This document shows positions 31,692-40,674 of a DNA stretch of 64,000 nucleotides, in pieces. The position numbers were made by a program, and so were the translations under genes. Each line of letters opens with the position of its first letter. The stretch's first letter is position 1. The notes beneath the pieces are model-generated. The model was not told where the DNA came from and made no database searches. It saw only the letters and a program-made list of their open reading frames with translations. Source of the DNA: Sphingomonas sp. 28-66-16 (lineage in GTDB: Bacteria > Pseudomonadota > Alphaproteobacteria > Sphingomonadales > Sphingomonadaceae); NCBI GenBank assembly GCA_002281485.1, contig NCGF01000010.1:113512-177511 (forward strand), in the 5' to 3' direction.

Positions 31692-32270
31692 ATGAGCAGC
31701 TTCGCGGATGGCGACGGGCTGGGGAGCGTGACGCTGACGCCCGACGATCGCACGGCGGCGGTGGTGGCGATCAAGGCCGCGCTGCGGATCGCCAGCGCCG
31801 ATGACGACCCGCTGATCGCCGCGCTCGCCGAGACCGCGCTGGGGCTGGCCGAGCAATTTCTGGGCGCGGCGCTGATCGCGCGCGATGCGGTGCTGGTGTT
31901 GCCGGCGGTGGCGGGGTGGCAACGGCTCGCGGCGAGCCCGGTCGCCGCGATCGTCTCGGTGGCAGGCCTCGCGCTCGACGGGACGCCAACGGTGCTGCCG
32001 GTGGTCGCCTACGACATCGATATCGACGCGCGCGGCGATGGCTGGGTGCGGATCGGCGATGCCGGCGGCGCGGCGCGGGTCGCGGTGACGTGCCGGATCG
32101 GGCTGGCGAGCGGCTGGGCGGCGCTGCCCGCGCCGATCCGCCAGGGCGCGGTGATGCTCGCCGGCTATCTGTATAGCGAGCGCGACACGACAAGGCCGCC
32201 GCCCGGCGCGATCACCGCCCTGTGGCGGCCCTATCGCGGGCTGGCGCTGGCGCGGGCGGGCCACGCATGA
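31692..32270 (+). CDS. GTA head-tail connector (gp6-like)
   Basis: Adaptor proteins of this type sit below the portal. The 192-residue product has the HK97 gp6-like pattern: KAALRIASADDDPLIAALAE, TALGLAEQFLGAALIARD, a beta section (LVLPAVAGWQRLAASPVAAI) and the C-terminal helix PAPIRQGAVMLAGYLYSERD. Gene order (capsid, then this, then small protein, then DUF3168) is that of RcGTA. The 79-base gap after the capsid gene contains a GGCGACGC...GCGTCGCC repeat but no T tract. Confidence 0.85.
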   Translation: MSSFADGDGLGSVTLTPDDRTAAVVAIKAALRIASADDDPLIAALAETALGLAEQFLGAALIARDAVLVLPAVAGWQRLAASPVAAIVSVAGLALDGTPTVLPVVAYDIDIDARGDGWVRIGDAGGAARVAVTCRIGLASGWAALPAPIRQGAVMLAGYLYSERDTTRPPPGAITALWRPYRGLALARAGHA

Positions 32271-32476
32271 GCGCGGCGATCGAGGCGCACGCGCGGGCGA
32301 TTGCCGCGCGGGCCGAGACCGCGGCGACGACACGGGCAGCGGCGCGGCTCGCCGCAGCGCTGCCCGATCTCAGCGTCAGTGCGGTGCCGGGGGCGATCAC
32401 GATCGAAGGCAAGCGCCTAGTAGGACGACGGTCGAGCGATCCCCGGCTGCGCTGGATCGCGGGGCTGCTGCGATGA
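32267..32476 (+). CDS. GTA gp7-position protein
   Basis: A 69-residue protein overlapping the connector gene and the DUF3168 gene by 4 bases each. The N-terminal half is an Ala/Arg helix (AHARAIAARAETAATTRAAA) and the second half is strand-like (PDLSVSAVPGAITIEGKRLV). Its place between gp6 and gp8 suggests a reduced head-completion protein. No family can be assigned from sequence. Confidence 0.6.
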   Translation: MSAAIEAHARAIAARAETAATTRAAARLAAALPDLSVSAVPGAITIEGKRLVGRRSSDPRLRWIAGLLR

Positions 32477-32874
32477 GCGCGGGGGCGGAAAGCACCTTCC
32501 ACCGGGCGATGCTCGCGGCGCTGCGCGGTGCGACCGATGTCGGCGGCGCGATCAATGGCGTGTTCGACGGCCCGGCGACCAAGGCGAGCGCGCCCTATGC
32601 CGAACTGGGCAGCCTGATCGCGAGCGACTGGGGGACCAAGGATCGCGCCGGGCGCGAGCTGCGCACGCTCGTGATGCTGCGCGACCGGGCCGAGGCGCCG
32701 GCGCGGCTCTACGCGCTCGCCGCCGCCGCCGATGCCGCGATCACCGCGATCGATGCGACGCTGGGCGACTGGCGGATCGCGAGCCTGGTGCTCGTCCGCA
32801 GCCAGATCGTCGGCGACCGCCCGGGCGAATGGACGGCGGTGATCGAGCACCGCGTGCGGCTGCTCGCGGCGTGA
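32473..32874 (+). CDS. GTA tail terminator, DUF3168 (gp8)
   Basis: Tail terminator proteins cap the tail tube at the head side. The 133-residue product has DUF3168 features: STFHRAMLAALRGATDVGGA, IASDWGTKDRAGRELRTLV and LRDRAEAPARLYALAAAADA, with the final strands TAVIEHRVRLLAA. Position between gp7 and the major tail gene agrees. Starts at an ATG overlapping the previous stop. Confidence 0.88.
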   Translation: MSAGAESTFHRAMLAALRGATDVGGAINGVFDGPATKASAPYAELGSLIASDWGTKDRAGRELRTLVMLRDRAEAPARLYALAAAADAAITAIDATLGDWRIASLVLVRSQIVGDRPGEWTAVIEHRVRLLAA

Positions 32875-32946
32875 GCGCCGGCGGGGCGCAACCCCCGTCC
32901 CGGCAGCCGAACAGACACAACCAACGGGATCGGGAGGAAGACGGTG

Positions 32947-33354
32947 ATGGCAGCGGAAAAAGGCAGCGCGTTCCTGCTCAAGGTGGGCGATGGCGGGGCG
33001 CCGCCGGGCTTCGCAACGGTGGCAGGGCTGCGCACGACGCAGGTGTCGATCAACGGCGAAGCGGTGGCGATCACCTCGAAGGATTCGGGCGGGTGGCGCG
33101 AACTGCTGTCGGGCGCCGGTGTGCGATCGGTGAGCGTATCGGGGGCGGGCATCTTCACCGGATCGGCGGCCGAGCAGCGGATCAGGGGCAGCGCGCTCGC
33201 CGGGGTGATCGACGATTACCGGCTGAGCTTCGAAAGCGGCGAGACGCTGACGGGACGCTTCCTGGTGATCCGGCTCGATTATGCCGGCGATTATAATGGC
33301 GAGCGATCCTACACGCTGAGCCTCGAAAGCTCGGGCGCGGTGGTGAGCGCGTGA
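32947..33354 (+). CDS. GTA major tail protein (gp9)
   Basis: This protein forms the tail tube. The 135-residue product, TP901-1/RcGTA type, shows GSAFLLKVGDGGAPPGFATV, GLRTTQVSINGEAVAITSKD, GWRELLSGAGVRSVSVSGAG and YAGDYNGERSYTLSLESSGA. The ATG at 32947 follows GGGAGGAAGAC; a GTG three bases upstream is possible. The stop overlaps the GTG start of the next gene. Confidence 0.92.
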   Translation: MAAEKGSAFLLKVGDGGAPPGFATVAGLRTTQVSINGEAVAITSKDSGGWRELLSGAGVRSVSVSGAGIFTGSAAEQRIRGSALAGVIDDYRLSFESGETLTGRFLVIRLDYAGDYNGERSYTLSLESSGAVVSA

Positions 33355-33686
33355 TCGCGGACGATTCGGTCGGGGGAACGACCGCCAATCCGGCGCGGGG
33401 CGAGGCGGGGTTGCGGATCGGCGGGGTCGAGCTGGTGGTGCGACCGAGCTTCGCGGCTCTGGTCGCCGCCGAGCAGGAATTGGGATCGCTGTTCGCGCTG
33501 GTCGAGCGCGCGGCGGAAGGGCGGCTGGCGCTCGCCGAACTCGTGGCGCTGTTGTGGCATTGCCTCGCCGAGCGGCCCGAAGGGCTGACCCGCGCAGGCT
33601 TTGCCGAGGGGGTGACCGCCGCCGGGCTTGCGCAGACGACCCCGGTGTTGCGGACCTTGCTCGCGCAGATATTGGGTGGCCGCTGA
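33351..33686 (+). CDS. GTA tail assembly chaperone, gp10 type
   Basis: This 111-residue product is of the gene transfer agent family protein type (GTA TAC): GGVELVVRPSFAALVAAEQE, LGSLFALVERAAEGRLALAE and VALLWHCLAERPEGLTRAGF. In RcGTA this gene and the next supply assembly chaperones for the tape measure. It starts at a GTG overlapping the gp9 stop and ends on the base where the next ATG begins. Confidence 0.88.
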   Translation: MIADDSVGGTTANPARGEAGLRIGGVELVVRPSFAALVAAEQELGSLFALVERAAEGRLALAELVALLWHCLAERPEGLTRAGFAEGVTAAGLAQTTPVLRTLLAQILGGR

Positions 33687-33877
33687 TGTGGGCCGAGACG
33701 GCGGCGCGGCTGGCCGGGGTCGCCGGCGCGGTGCTGGGCTGGCGCCCGGCCGATTTCTGGGCCGCGACCCCGGCCGAACTCGCCGCGATCGGCGTGGCGC
33801 TGGCGGGCGAGACGGGCGCGCCGCCGCCCGATCGCGCTACGATCGACCGGCTGATGGAGATGTTTCCCGATGGATGA
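33686..33877 (+). CDS. GTA tail assembly chaperone, gp10.1 type
   Basis: A 63-residue product: a helical N-terminal part AGVAGAVLGWRPADFWAATP (the L-G-W-x-P-x-x-F-W motif is typical of rcc01693-like proteins), AELAAIGVALAGETGAPPPD, then DRLMEMFPDG. It overlaps the preceding gene by one base and the tape measure gene by 8 bases. Confidence 0.85.
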   Translation: MWAETAARLAGVAGAVLGWRPADFWAATPAELAAIGVALAGETGAPPPDRATIDRLMEMFPDG

Positions 33878-34433
33878 GGAAATCGACCGGCTGGTGGTGG
33901 GCGTGCGCGCCGACACCACCGGCTTTGCGCGCGATGTCGCGACGCTGCGCACGACCTTGAGCGATGGGCTGGGACAGGGCGCCGACCTCGCTGCGCGCGG
34001 GATCGAGACGGGGCTGCTTCGCGCGGTCAAGACCGGGCGGCTGGGATTCGAGGATCTGAAGAAGATCGCGCTTTCGGTGTTCGCCGAGATCGCCGCGAGC
34101 GCTTCACAAAGCGGCGGCGCGGGGATTTTCGGTGGCGGCGGCGGGATCGCCGGTCTGATCGGGCTGCTCGGCGGCGTGATCGGCGCGCCGGGACGGGCCA
34201 CGGGCGGGCCGGTTTCGCCGATGCGCGCCTACCGCGTCGGCGAGACCGGACCCGAGCTGTTCGTGCCGACGACGAGCGGCCAGATCGTCGCGGGCGGGAC
34301 GGGCGGGGCGCGCGACGTTCGGGTGGCGATCACGATCAACGCCGGCGGGGGCGAGGCGCCGCGGGCGCTCGCCCAGTCGAGCCGCCAGATCGCGCGCGCC
34401 GTGAAGGCGGCGATCGACGGCGCGGGGGGCTGA
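33870..34433 (+). CDS. GTA tape measure protein (gp11)
   Basis: The tape measure sets tail length. The 187-residue product starts DEEIDRLVVGVRADTTGFAR, contains a Gly-rich hydrophobic middle (GGAGIFGGGGGIAGLIGLLG) and a C-terminal TGGPVSPMRAYRVGETGPEL followed by FVPTTSGQIV, a segment seen at the end of tape measure proteins of lambda-like phages. It is very short for a tape measure, in line with the short tails of GTA particles. It overlaps its upstream neighbour by 8 bases. Confidence 0.88.
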   Translation: MDEEIDRLVVGVRADTTGFARDVATLRTTLSDGLGQGADLAARGIETGLLRAVKTGRLGFEDLKKIALSVFAEIAASASQSGGAGIFGGGGGIAGLIGLLGGVIGAPGRATGGPVSPMRAYRVGETGPELFVPTTSGQIVAGGTGGARDVRVAITINAGGGEAPRALAQSSRQIARAVKAAIDGAGG

Positions 34434-34436
34434 GCG

Positions 34437-36764
34437 ATGGGCTATTGGCTGGCGCGCGACCGGACCGTCCAGGCCGACGGAGTGATCAGCCGCTTCGATC
34501 CGCGCTTCTGGACGATCAATTTCCCGCGCCCGATGATGGCGAGCGTGGTGACGCCCCTGAGCTCCGGCGCGACCGATGCGCTGCGCGTCGATGCGGTGTT
34601 CTACCGCGCCGACGATCTCGCCGGGCTGATCTGGGAGGCCGAGGACCGGATCGACCACCCGCTGCTGCGCTATGAGACCGCGCGCGATTTTCGGGAGTGC
34701 ACGCTTTCGTTCCGCTGGCGATCGGCGGGGGTGCTGCCGCTCGACGCGGTCAACGGCCCGACGCTGACGATCGAGGGGCGCAACGCGCGGGGGTTGCCAC
34801 GGGCGTGGTACGTCCGGCTGTGGAACTATGCCACCGGCACCCCCGACGATGCGCGAATCCGGATCGATTTCGCCGCGCTCGACGGCGAGTTCCTGTTGCC
34901 CGGCGAGGCCGACCCGGTCTGGGCGGGGGATATCGACCGGCTGTTCATCTCGATCGTGCCCGAGGATTATAGCGGCACCGATACGCCGCTGGCCGCGCCC
35001 GCCGAGGGCTGGGTTACCTTGAGCGAGATCGCATGCGACGGGCCGGGCGCGGTGCTGGCGATCGGCGACGTGATCGTCCCCGAACATGGGCTCGGGATCG
35101 CGAGCGGTTATGACGACAGCTACAACGTCACCCCGGCACGGCTGCTGCGCGCCGCGCTCCAGCTCGGCTATCGCGGGTCGATCGTCCATTATGTCGGGAT
35201 GAGTCATTATCTGCGGCTCGAGGCCCATTCGGGCGGGTTCTATGCAAGCCTTGTCGGTGGCGCGCTCAATGTCGCGTGTGCGGCGTGGCACCGCGACTTT
35301 GCCGAGCGCGCGGCGGCGCTTGGCTTCGGGGTGATCTGGTCGCTGAGCTATGAATTGTTCGATGCGCATTGCTGGGGCGACTGGAAACAGCGCACCGCCG
35401 ACGGATCGCCCGCGCTGACCGGCTGGGAGCCGCCCTCGACCTTGCTGTCGCCGGCACACGCCGGGGCGATTGGCTATCTGCGGCAAGTCGCGCAGGCGTT
35501 TGTCGGCATCGCGATCGCGGCCGGGCTATCGGCCGACTTCCAGATCGGCGAGCCCTGGTGGTGGGTGACGGGTGATGGCCGTCCCTCCCTTTATGACGAT
35601 GCCGCGCGGGCGATATGGGGCGGCGCACCCCCGGTGATCGACGATATTCGCGGCGAGCTGACGCCTGCGCAAACCGCGCTGCTCGATCAGGCGGGCGTCG
35701 TGCTGGCGGCGTCGACGGCGGCGCTGGTGGCGGCGGTGAGGGCGGTCGCGCCCGACTGCACGACACATCTGCTCGCCTATCTGCCGAGTGTGCTCGATCC
35801 GCAGGCGCCCGAGGTGCGGCGGATGAACCTGCCGATCGGCTGGGCGCGGCCCGCCTTCGATGTGCTCCAGCTCGAGGATTATGACTGGGTGACGGCGGGC
35901 GCGACCGCGCTGACCCGGGCGGGGGTGGCCGAGGCGGGCGACCGGCTCGGCTATCCGGCGAGCGCGCAGCATTATCTTGCAGGGTTCGTGCTCCGCCCCG
36001 ATCAGGCCGCGCGATGGGCGCTGATCGACGCGGCCGCCGAGGCGGCGCGGGCACGCGGGGTGGCGCGGCGCTTCGTCTGGGCGCTGCCGCAGATATTGCG
36101 CGACGGCTTCGTCCATTTCGAGACTGGAGATGAGGGGGGAGAGGCGACGATGGAGGCGTTCGACGAGGTGCTGTTCCCGCTCGCGCTGGGGCGCGAGGCC
36201 GAGGTGACGCCGGGGTTCGCGACCGCGATCGTGACGAGCGCGGGCGGGCATGAGGCGCGCAACGTGCGCTGGGCGGGGGCGCGGACGCGCTATGATGTCG
36301 GCCCCGGGGTGCGCGCCGAGGCCGATATCGCGACCTTGCTCGGCTTCTTTCGCGCGCGGATGGGGCCGGCGCGGGGGTTTCGGCTGCGCGATCCGTTCGA
36401 TTCGAGCTCGGCCCCGGATGGCGCGGCGCCGGGCGCGCTCGACCAGCCGGTAGGCACCGGCGACGGCGTCGCGACGCGCTTTGCCCTCGTCAAATATTAT
36501 GGCGCGCAGGCGCGGCGGATCACCCGCCCGGTGGCGGGCAGCGTGCGGGTGGCGGTGGCGGGCGTCGAGACGGCGGCGTTCGTCGTCGAGCCGGGGGGCT
36601 GGGTCGCGCTCGACACGCCGCCGCCGCCGGGCGCCGAGGTGCGCGCGGGGTTCGGCTTCGACGTGCCGGTGCGCTTCGCCGAGGATCAGCTCGCGGTGAC
36701 GCGCGCGACCTTTCTGGCCGGCGCTGCGCCCTCGGTGCCGCTGATCGAACTGCGCGAGGATTGA
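34437..36764 (+). CDS. GTA distal tail protein gp12 (TIGR02217) with large N-terminal domain
   Basis: The last 210 residues are the TIGR02217/DUF2460 distal tail protein (FDEVLFPLALGREAEVTPGF, RARMGPARGFRLRDPFDSSS, DQPVGTGDGVATRFALVKYY). In RcGTA the whole protein is about this size. Here about 560 residues precede it: a strand-rich part (VISRFDPRFWTINFPRPMMA, FRECTLSFRWRSAGVLP) and then a region that looks like a glycosidase-type TIM barrel (GFGVIWSLSYELFDAHCWGD, SADFQIGEPWWWVTGDGRPS, FDVLQLEDYDWVTAG, RRFVWALPQIL). The Glu in IGEPWW and acidic LEDYDW sit where barrel active sites often do. Function inferred: baseplate protein with a carbohydrate-binding or cell-wall-directed module. Confidence 0.85.
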   Translation: MGYWLARDRTVQADGVISRFDPRFWTINFPRPMMASVVTPLSSGATDALRVDAVFYRADDLAGLIWEAEDRIDHPLLRYETARDFRECTLSFRWRSAGVLPLDAVNGPTLTIEGRNARGLPRAWYVRLWNYATGTPDDARIRIDFAALDGEFLLPGEADPVWAGDIDRLFISIVPEDYSGTDTPLAAPAEGWVTLSEIACDGPGAVLAIGDVIVPEHGLGIASGYDDSYNVTPARLLRAALQLGYRGSIVHYVGMSHYLRLEAHSGGFYASLVGGALNVACAAWHRDFAERAAALGFGVIWSLSYELFDAHCWGDWKQRTADGSPALTGWEPPSTLLSPAHAGAIGYLRQVAQAFVGIAIAAGLSADFQIGEPWWWVTGDGRPSLYDDAARAIWGGAPPVIDDIRGELTPAQTALLDQAGVVLAASTAALVAAVRAVAPDCTTHLLAYLPSVLDPQAPEVRRMNLPIGWARPAFDVLQLEDYDWVTAGATALTRAGVAEAGDRLGYPASAQHYLAGFVLRPDQAARWALIDAAAEAARARGVARRFVWALPQILRDGFVHFETGDEGGEATMEAFDEVLFPLALGREAEVTPGFATAIVTSAGGHEARNVRWAGARTRYDVGPGVRAEADIATLLGFFRARMGPARGFRLRDPFDSSSAPDGAAPGALDQPVGTGDGVATRFALVKYYGAQARRITRPVAGSVRVAVAGVETAAFVVEPGGWVALDTPPPPGAEVRAGFGFDVPVRFAEDQLAVTRATFLAGAAPSVPLIELRED

Positions 36765-36766
36765 GC

Positions 36767-37576
36767 ATGGGGCTTTCGGGCGACACGCTGACGGGCATTG
36801 CGCTGTGCTGGCGGATCGAGCGGCGCGACGGGGTGACGATCGGGCTGACCGATCATGATCGCGATCTGACGCTCGACGGGCTCATCCACCGCGCCGCGCC
36901 GGGGATGGTGCCCTCGGCGATCAAGCGCAGCGACGGGCTCGACGCCGATACGATGGATATCGAGGGCGCGCTGACCAGCGACGCGATCGGCGCGACCGAT
37001 CTGATTGCTGGCCGCTGGGACGGGGCGCGGGTGGCGCTGCGCGCGGTCGACTGGAGTGGCGCGGCGGGGCCGGTGGCGCTCGGCGAGGGGGTGATCGGCG
37101 CGGTCGAGATGCGCGACACCGGCTTCACCGCCGAACTGCGCGGAGCGAGCGCGGCACTCGAAGCACCGGTGGTCGAGGAGACCTCGCCCGATTGCCGCGC
37201 CGAGCTGGGCGACAAGAGATGCCGGGTGGCGCTGGCCGGGCGGCGGCGGCTGGCGCGGGTGATCGCGGCCGATGCGCGGACGCTGACGGTCGACGTGCCC
37301 GAGCCGGGCGCCAATGCTTATGGCTTCGGGCTGCTGCGCTGGATCGGCGGGGCCAATGGCGGGCTGACGAGCGCGATCGCCGCTTCGGGTGGCGCGACGG
37401 TGACATTGCGCGTGGCGCCGCCGCTGGCGGTGCGCGGGGGCGAGCTGATCGAATTGATCGAAGGGTGCGACAAGACGATCGCGACCTGCGCGACGCGCTT
37501 CGCCAACGCCGCCAATTTTCGCGGCGAGCCGTTCTTGCCGGGGATCGACCTGCTGACGCGCTATCCGGGCGGATGA
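36767..37576 (+). CDS. GTA baseplate hub protein gp13 (TIGR02218, DUF2163)
   Basis: This 269-residue protein has the TIGR02218 layout: LTGIALCWRIERRDGVTIGL, TDHDRDLTLDGLIHRAAPGM, IEGALTSDAIGATDLIAGRW, DWSGAAGPVALGEGVIGAVE and the C-terminal Cys cluster region (SPDCRAELGDKRCRVALAG; ELIEGCDKTIATCATRFANA) with FLPGIDLLTRYPGG. RcGTA gp13 binds an iron-sulphur-like site with such cysteines; four are visible here. ATG at 36767 follows GAGGA; a TTG at 36761 is an alternative. Confidence 0.92.
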   Translation: MGLSGDTLTGIALCWRIERRDGVTIGLTDHDRDLTLDGLIHRAAPGMVPSAIKRSDGLDADTMDIEGALTSDAIGATDLIAGRWDGARVALRAVDWSGAAGPVALGEGVIGAVEMRDTGFTAELRGASAALEAPVVEETSPDCRAELGDKRCRVALAGRRRLARVIAADARTLTVDVPEPGANAYGFGLLRWIGGANGGLTSAIAASGGATVTLRVAPPLAVRGGELIELIEGCDKTIATCATRFANAANFRGEPFLPGIDLLTRYPGG

Positions 37577-37974
37577 GCGCCGCGATCGTCGCCGCCGCGC
37601 GGGCGCTGATCGGCGTGGGCTTCCGGCTTCACGGGCGCGACCCGGCGCAGGGGCTCGATTGCCTGGGGCTCGCGGCGCACGCCTATCGCGCGGCGGGCTT
37701 TGCCGGGCGCGTGCCGAGCGGCTATCCGCTGCGCGGCGGTGATCCGGGGGTGATCGCGCGGACGATCGACGCCAGCGGGCTCGTTCGCAGCGCCGCGCCC
37801 GCGCTTGGTGACCTGATCCTGTGCGTGAGCGGGCCGGGCCAATTGCATCTGGCGATCATCAGCGAGGGCGGCGTGATCCATGCCGATGCCGCGCTCCGCC
37901 GCGTCGTCGAGCGGCCCGGGCCGGTGCCCTGGCCGGTGATCGCTGCGTGGCGGCTGCCCCATCGAGGAGAATGA
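37573..37974 (+). CDS. GTA NlpC/P60 peptidase (gp14)
   Basis: This 133-residue cysteine peptidase probably opens peptidoglycan during DNA delivery. Catalytic Cys is in DPAQGLDCLGLAAHAYRAAG, His in GPGQLHLAIISEGGVIHADA. GDLILCVSGPG precedes the His strand as in the family. It starts at an ATG overlapping gp13 by 4 bases and is followed after 3 bases by the gp15-type gene. Confidence 0.9.
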   Translation: MSAAIVAAARALIGVGFRLHGRDPAQGLDCLGLAAHAYRAAGFAGRVPSGYPLRGGDPGVIARTIDASGLVRSAAPALGDLILCVSGPGQLHLAIISEGGVIHADAALRRVVERPGPVPWPVIAAWRLPHRGE

Positions 37975-37977
37975 CTG

Positions 37978-40152
37978 ATGGCAACGCTCGTCCTGACCGC
38001 GATCGGCAGCGTGTTCGGCGGACCGATCGGCGCGGCGCTCGGCGGGCTGGTCGGGCAGGCGATCGACGCCGAGCTGTTCAAGCCCCAAGGGCGTGAGGGG
38101 CCGCGGCTCACCGAACTCGCGGTGCAGACCTCTTCCTATGGCACGCCGATCCCGAAGGTGTTCGGGACGATGCGGGTGGCCGGATCGGTGATCTGGTCGA
38201 CCGATCTGATCGAGCGATCGGACCGCAGCGGCGGCGGCAAGGGCCAGCCGAGCCTGACGCGCTATAGCTATTCGGCGTCGTTCGCGGTGCTGCTGTCGGG
38301 GCGGGCGATCAGCGGCGTCGGGCGGATCTGGGCCGATGGCAGCTTGCTGCGCGGGGCGAGCGGGGATTTCAAGACGAGCACCAGGTTCCGCCTGCACCTC
38401 GGCGGCGAGGCGCAGACCGCCGATCCGCTGATCGCCTCGGCCGAAGGCGCGATGGCGCCCGCGCACCGCGGGCTTGCCTATGCGGTGTTCGAGCATTTCG
38501 AGCTCGCCGATTATGGCAACCGGATCCCGTCGCTGACCTTCGAGCTGATCGCCGACGAGGCGCCGGTGGCGGTGGGGGTGATCGCCGAAACGCTCGCGCG
38601 CGCGCAGATCGACGGCAGCGGCGGGAGCGGGGCGATGACGCTGGCGGGCTTTTCGGCCTATGGCGATAGTCTGCGCGGGGTGCTCGAGACGCTGGCGACG
38701 ATCAGCGGCGGCTGGTTCGCGCCCAATGGCGCGCGGCTGATCCTGCGCGGCGACGACGATGCCAGCCTGACGCCGAGTGCGACGATCGTCGATCCGGGCT
38801 TTGCGGCGTCGGGGGACCGGACCGTGCCCCGCTCGCACCGTCTCGCCGCGATCGACGGCGTGCCGCGGATCGTCTCGATCGGCCATTATGATCCCGACCG
38901 CGACTATCAGGCCGGGTTGCAGCGTGCGCGGCGACCAGCGCCGGGCGACCGCCACGAGCGGATCGACGTGCCGGCGGTGATCGATGCAGTGGCGGCGCGA
39001 CGAATCGCCGAGGCAGCGCTCGCCCGCGCCGAGGCGGGGAGACAGCGGCGCGACATCGCGCTGAGCCTCGCCGATTTGGCGATTGCTCCCGGAGCATGCG
39101 TGGCGATTGCCGGCGAGGCGGGGCGGTGGCGCGTGACGCGTTGGTCGCTCGAGGCGATGGTGGTCGGTCTCGAGCTGATCCGGCTGCCCGATCCTGCCCT
39201 GGCCGGGGTGGCCAGCAGCGGGCGGGTGCTCGCGAGCCCCGATCTCGTGGCGGGCGCGACGATTCTTCACGCTTTCGAGCTGCCCGCGCTCGACGATGCG
39301 ATCCTTGCCCAGCCGCGCGTGCTGATCGCCGCCGCCGGGGCCGCACCGGGGTGGCGCCGCGCCGCGCTGTTGCTGAGCACCGACGAGGGCGCCCGCTGGA
39401 GCGAGATCGGCGCGACCGCGCGCCCTGCCGTGATCGGGGCGCTGGCGACGACGGTGGCGCCGGCGCCCGCGACGCTGCGCGATCTGGCGACCGTGATCGA
39501 GGTGACGCTGGCGCATGCCGGGATGAGCTTGAGCGACGCCGATGATGCCGCACTCGACGCCGGTGCCAATCTCGCGCTGCTGGGCGACGAACTGATCCAG
39601 TTCGGGCGCGCCGAGCCGATCGACGCGACCCGCTGGCGGCTGTCGCGGCTGCTGCGCGGGCGGCGTGGGACCGAGGCCGCGGCGGGGATGCAGCCGATCG
39701 GCGCGCGTTTCGTGCTGATCGCGCGCGACACCGTCGCAGCGATCGACCTGCCGCTCGCGGTGATCGGCGGGCGCGCGCGCCTGTTGGCGACGGGTGTCGG
39801 CGATACCGGCGGCCCGGTCGAGGCCATCGCACCGTTGGATGGCGCGTCGGTTTTGCCGCCGGCACCGGCGCATCTCGTCCACCGGATCACCGCCGACGGC
39901 GCGCGGGTCGAATGGGTGCGGCGCAGCAGAGCGGGGTGGGGCTGGCGCGACGGGATCGATGCGCCGCTCGGCGAGGAGGCCGAAGCGTATCAGCTGACGA
40001 TCACGCTGCCCGATGGCGCGGTGCGCACGATCGAGACGCCCGAGTCGCGCTGGCCGGTGCCCGACGACCTGCTCGGCGTCGCTTTCACCGTCGCGGTCCG
40101 CCAGCGCGGGGCCAATGGCCTGTCTGCGCCATCCCTGCTCGCGATCGGCTGA
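37978..40152 (+). CDS. GTA baseplate/host-specificity protein gp15, shortened
   Basis: This 724-residue protein has the gp15 N-terminus (SVFGGPIGAALGGLVGQAID; GTPIPKVFGTMRVAGSVIWS; YSYSASFAVLLSGRAISGVG; RIWADGSLLRG) and the phage-tail_3 like middle (YGDSLRGVLETLATISGGWF) plus a C-terminal fibronectin-like part (DGARVEWVRRSRAGWGWRDG). RcGTA gp15 is about 1300 residues with an internal TIM-barrel domain. That block is missing here: hub-type sequence continues without it. Compare the extra N-terminal domain of gp12. It is the largest baseplate gene in the cluster and ends 18 bases before a DUF2793 gene. Confidence 0.88.
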   Translation: MATLVLTAIGSVFGGPIGAALGGLVGQAIDAELFKPQGREGPRLTELAVQTSSYGTPIPKVFGTMRVAGSVIWSTDLIERSDRSGGGKGQPSLTRYSYSASFAVLLSGRAISGVGRIWADGSLLRGASGDFKTSTRFRLHLGGEAQTADPLIASAEGAMAPAHRGLAYAVFEHFELADYGNRIPSLTFELIADEAPVAVGVIAETLARAQIDGSGGSGAMTLAGFSAYGDSLRGVLETLATISGGWFAPNGARLILRGDDDASLTPSATIVDPGFAASGDRTVPRSHRLAAIDGVPRIVSIGHYDPDRDYQAGLQRARRPAPGDRHERIDVPAVIDAVAARRIAEAALARAEAGRQRRDIALSLADLAIAPGACVAIAGEAGRWRVTRWSLEAMVVGLELIRLPDPALAGVASSGRVLASPDLVAGATILHAFELPALDDAILAQPRVLIAAAGAAPGWRRAALLLSTDEGARWSEIGATARPAVIGALATTVAPAPATLRDLATVIEVTLAHAGMSLSDADDAALDAGANLALLGDELIQFGRAEPIDATRWRLSRLLRGRRGTEAAAGMQPIGARFVLIARDTVAAIDLPLAVIGGRARLLATGVGDTGGPVEAIAPLDGASVLPPAPAHLVHRITADGARVEWVRRSRAGWGWRDGIDAPLGEEAEAYQLTITLPDGAVRTIETPESRWPVPDDLLGVAFTVAVRQRGANGLSAPSLLAIG

Positions 40153-40170
40153 AATTCTGGGGAGATGAAG

Positions 40171-40674
40171 ATGACCGACGAACCGAGCGCCCGGCTGGCG
40201 TTGCCGTTGCTCCAGCCCGGCCAGGCGCAGAAAGAGCTCTATCACAACGAAGCGCTCGCGCTGCTCGATCTCGCCGTGCAGCCCGTCGTGCTGAGCGTCG
40301 GCCTCGATTCGCCGCCTGCCGATCCGATGCCAGGCCAATGCTGGATCGTCGGATCGGCGCCGATCGGGGCTTGGGCAGGACGCGCCAACGCGCTTGCCGG
40401 GTGGACTGCAGGCGGCTGGCGATTCGTCGCCGCCTGTGACGGCATGGTCGCCTGGAGCCTCGCCGACGGGCTGCTTGCCCGGGCCGAGGACGGCGGGTGG
40501 ACACTCGGCGAGACACGCTGCAGCCGCGTGATCGTCGGCGACGATCGGGTGGTCGGGCCTCGGCAGCCAGCGATCGCCGACCCGGCGGGCGGCACCACCA
40601 TCGACGTCGAGGCGCGCGCGACGCTGGGTGCGATTTTGGCGGCTTTGCGGGCTCATGGGCTCATCGCGCTCTAA
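40171..40674 (+). CDS. DUF2793 protein, last gene of the GTA cluster
   Basis: This 167-residue protein has the DUF2793 signature RLALPLLQPGQAQKELYHNE and PVVLSVGLDSPPADPMPGQC, then WTAGGWRFVAACDGMVAW. Such proteins follow gp15 in sphingomonad GTA clusters and in some prophages, possibly as a tail fibre component. ATG at 40171 has GGGGAG 7 bases upstream; another ATG two codons earlier is too close. No terminator is visible directly behind it. Confidence 0.88.
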   Translation: MTDEPSARLALPLLQPGQAQKELYHNEALALLDLAVQPVVLSVGLDSPPADPMPGQCWIVGSAPIGAWAGRANALAGWTAGGWRFVAACDGMVAWSLADGLLARAEDGGWTLGETRCSRVIVGDDRVVGPRQPAIADPAGGTTIDVEARATLGAILAALRAHGLIAL

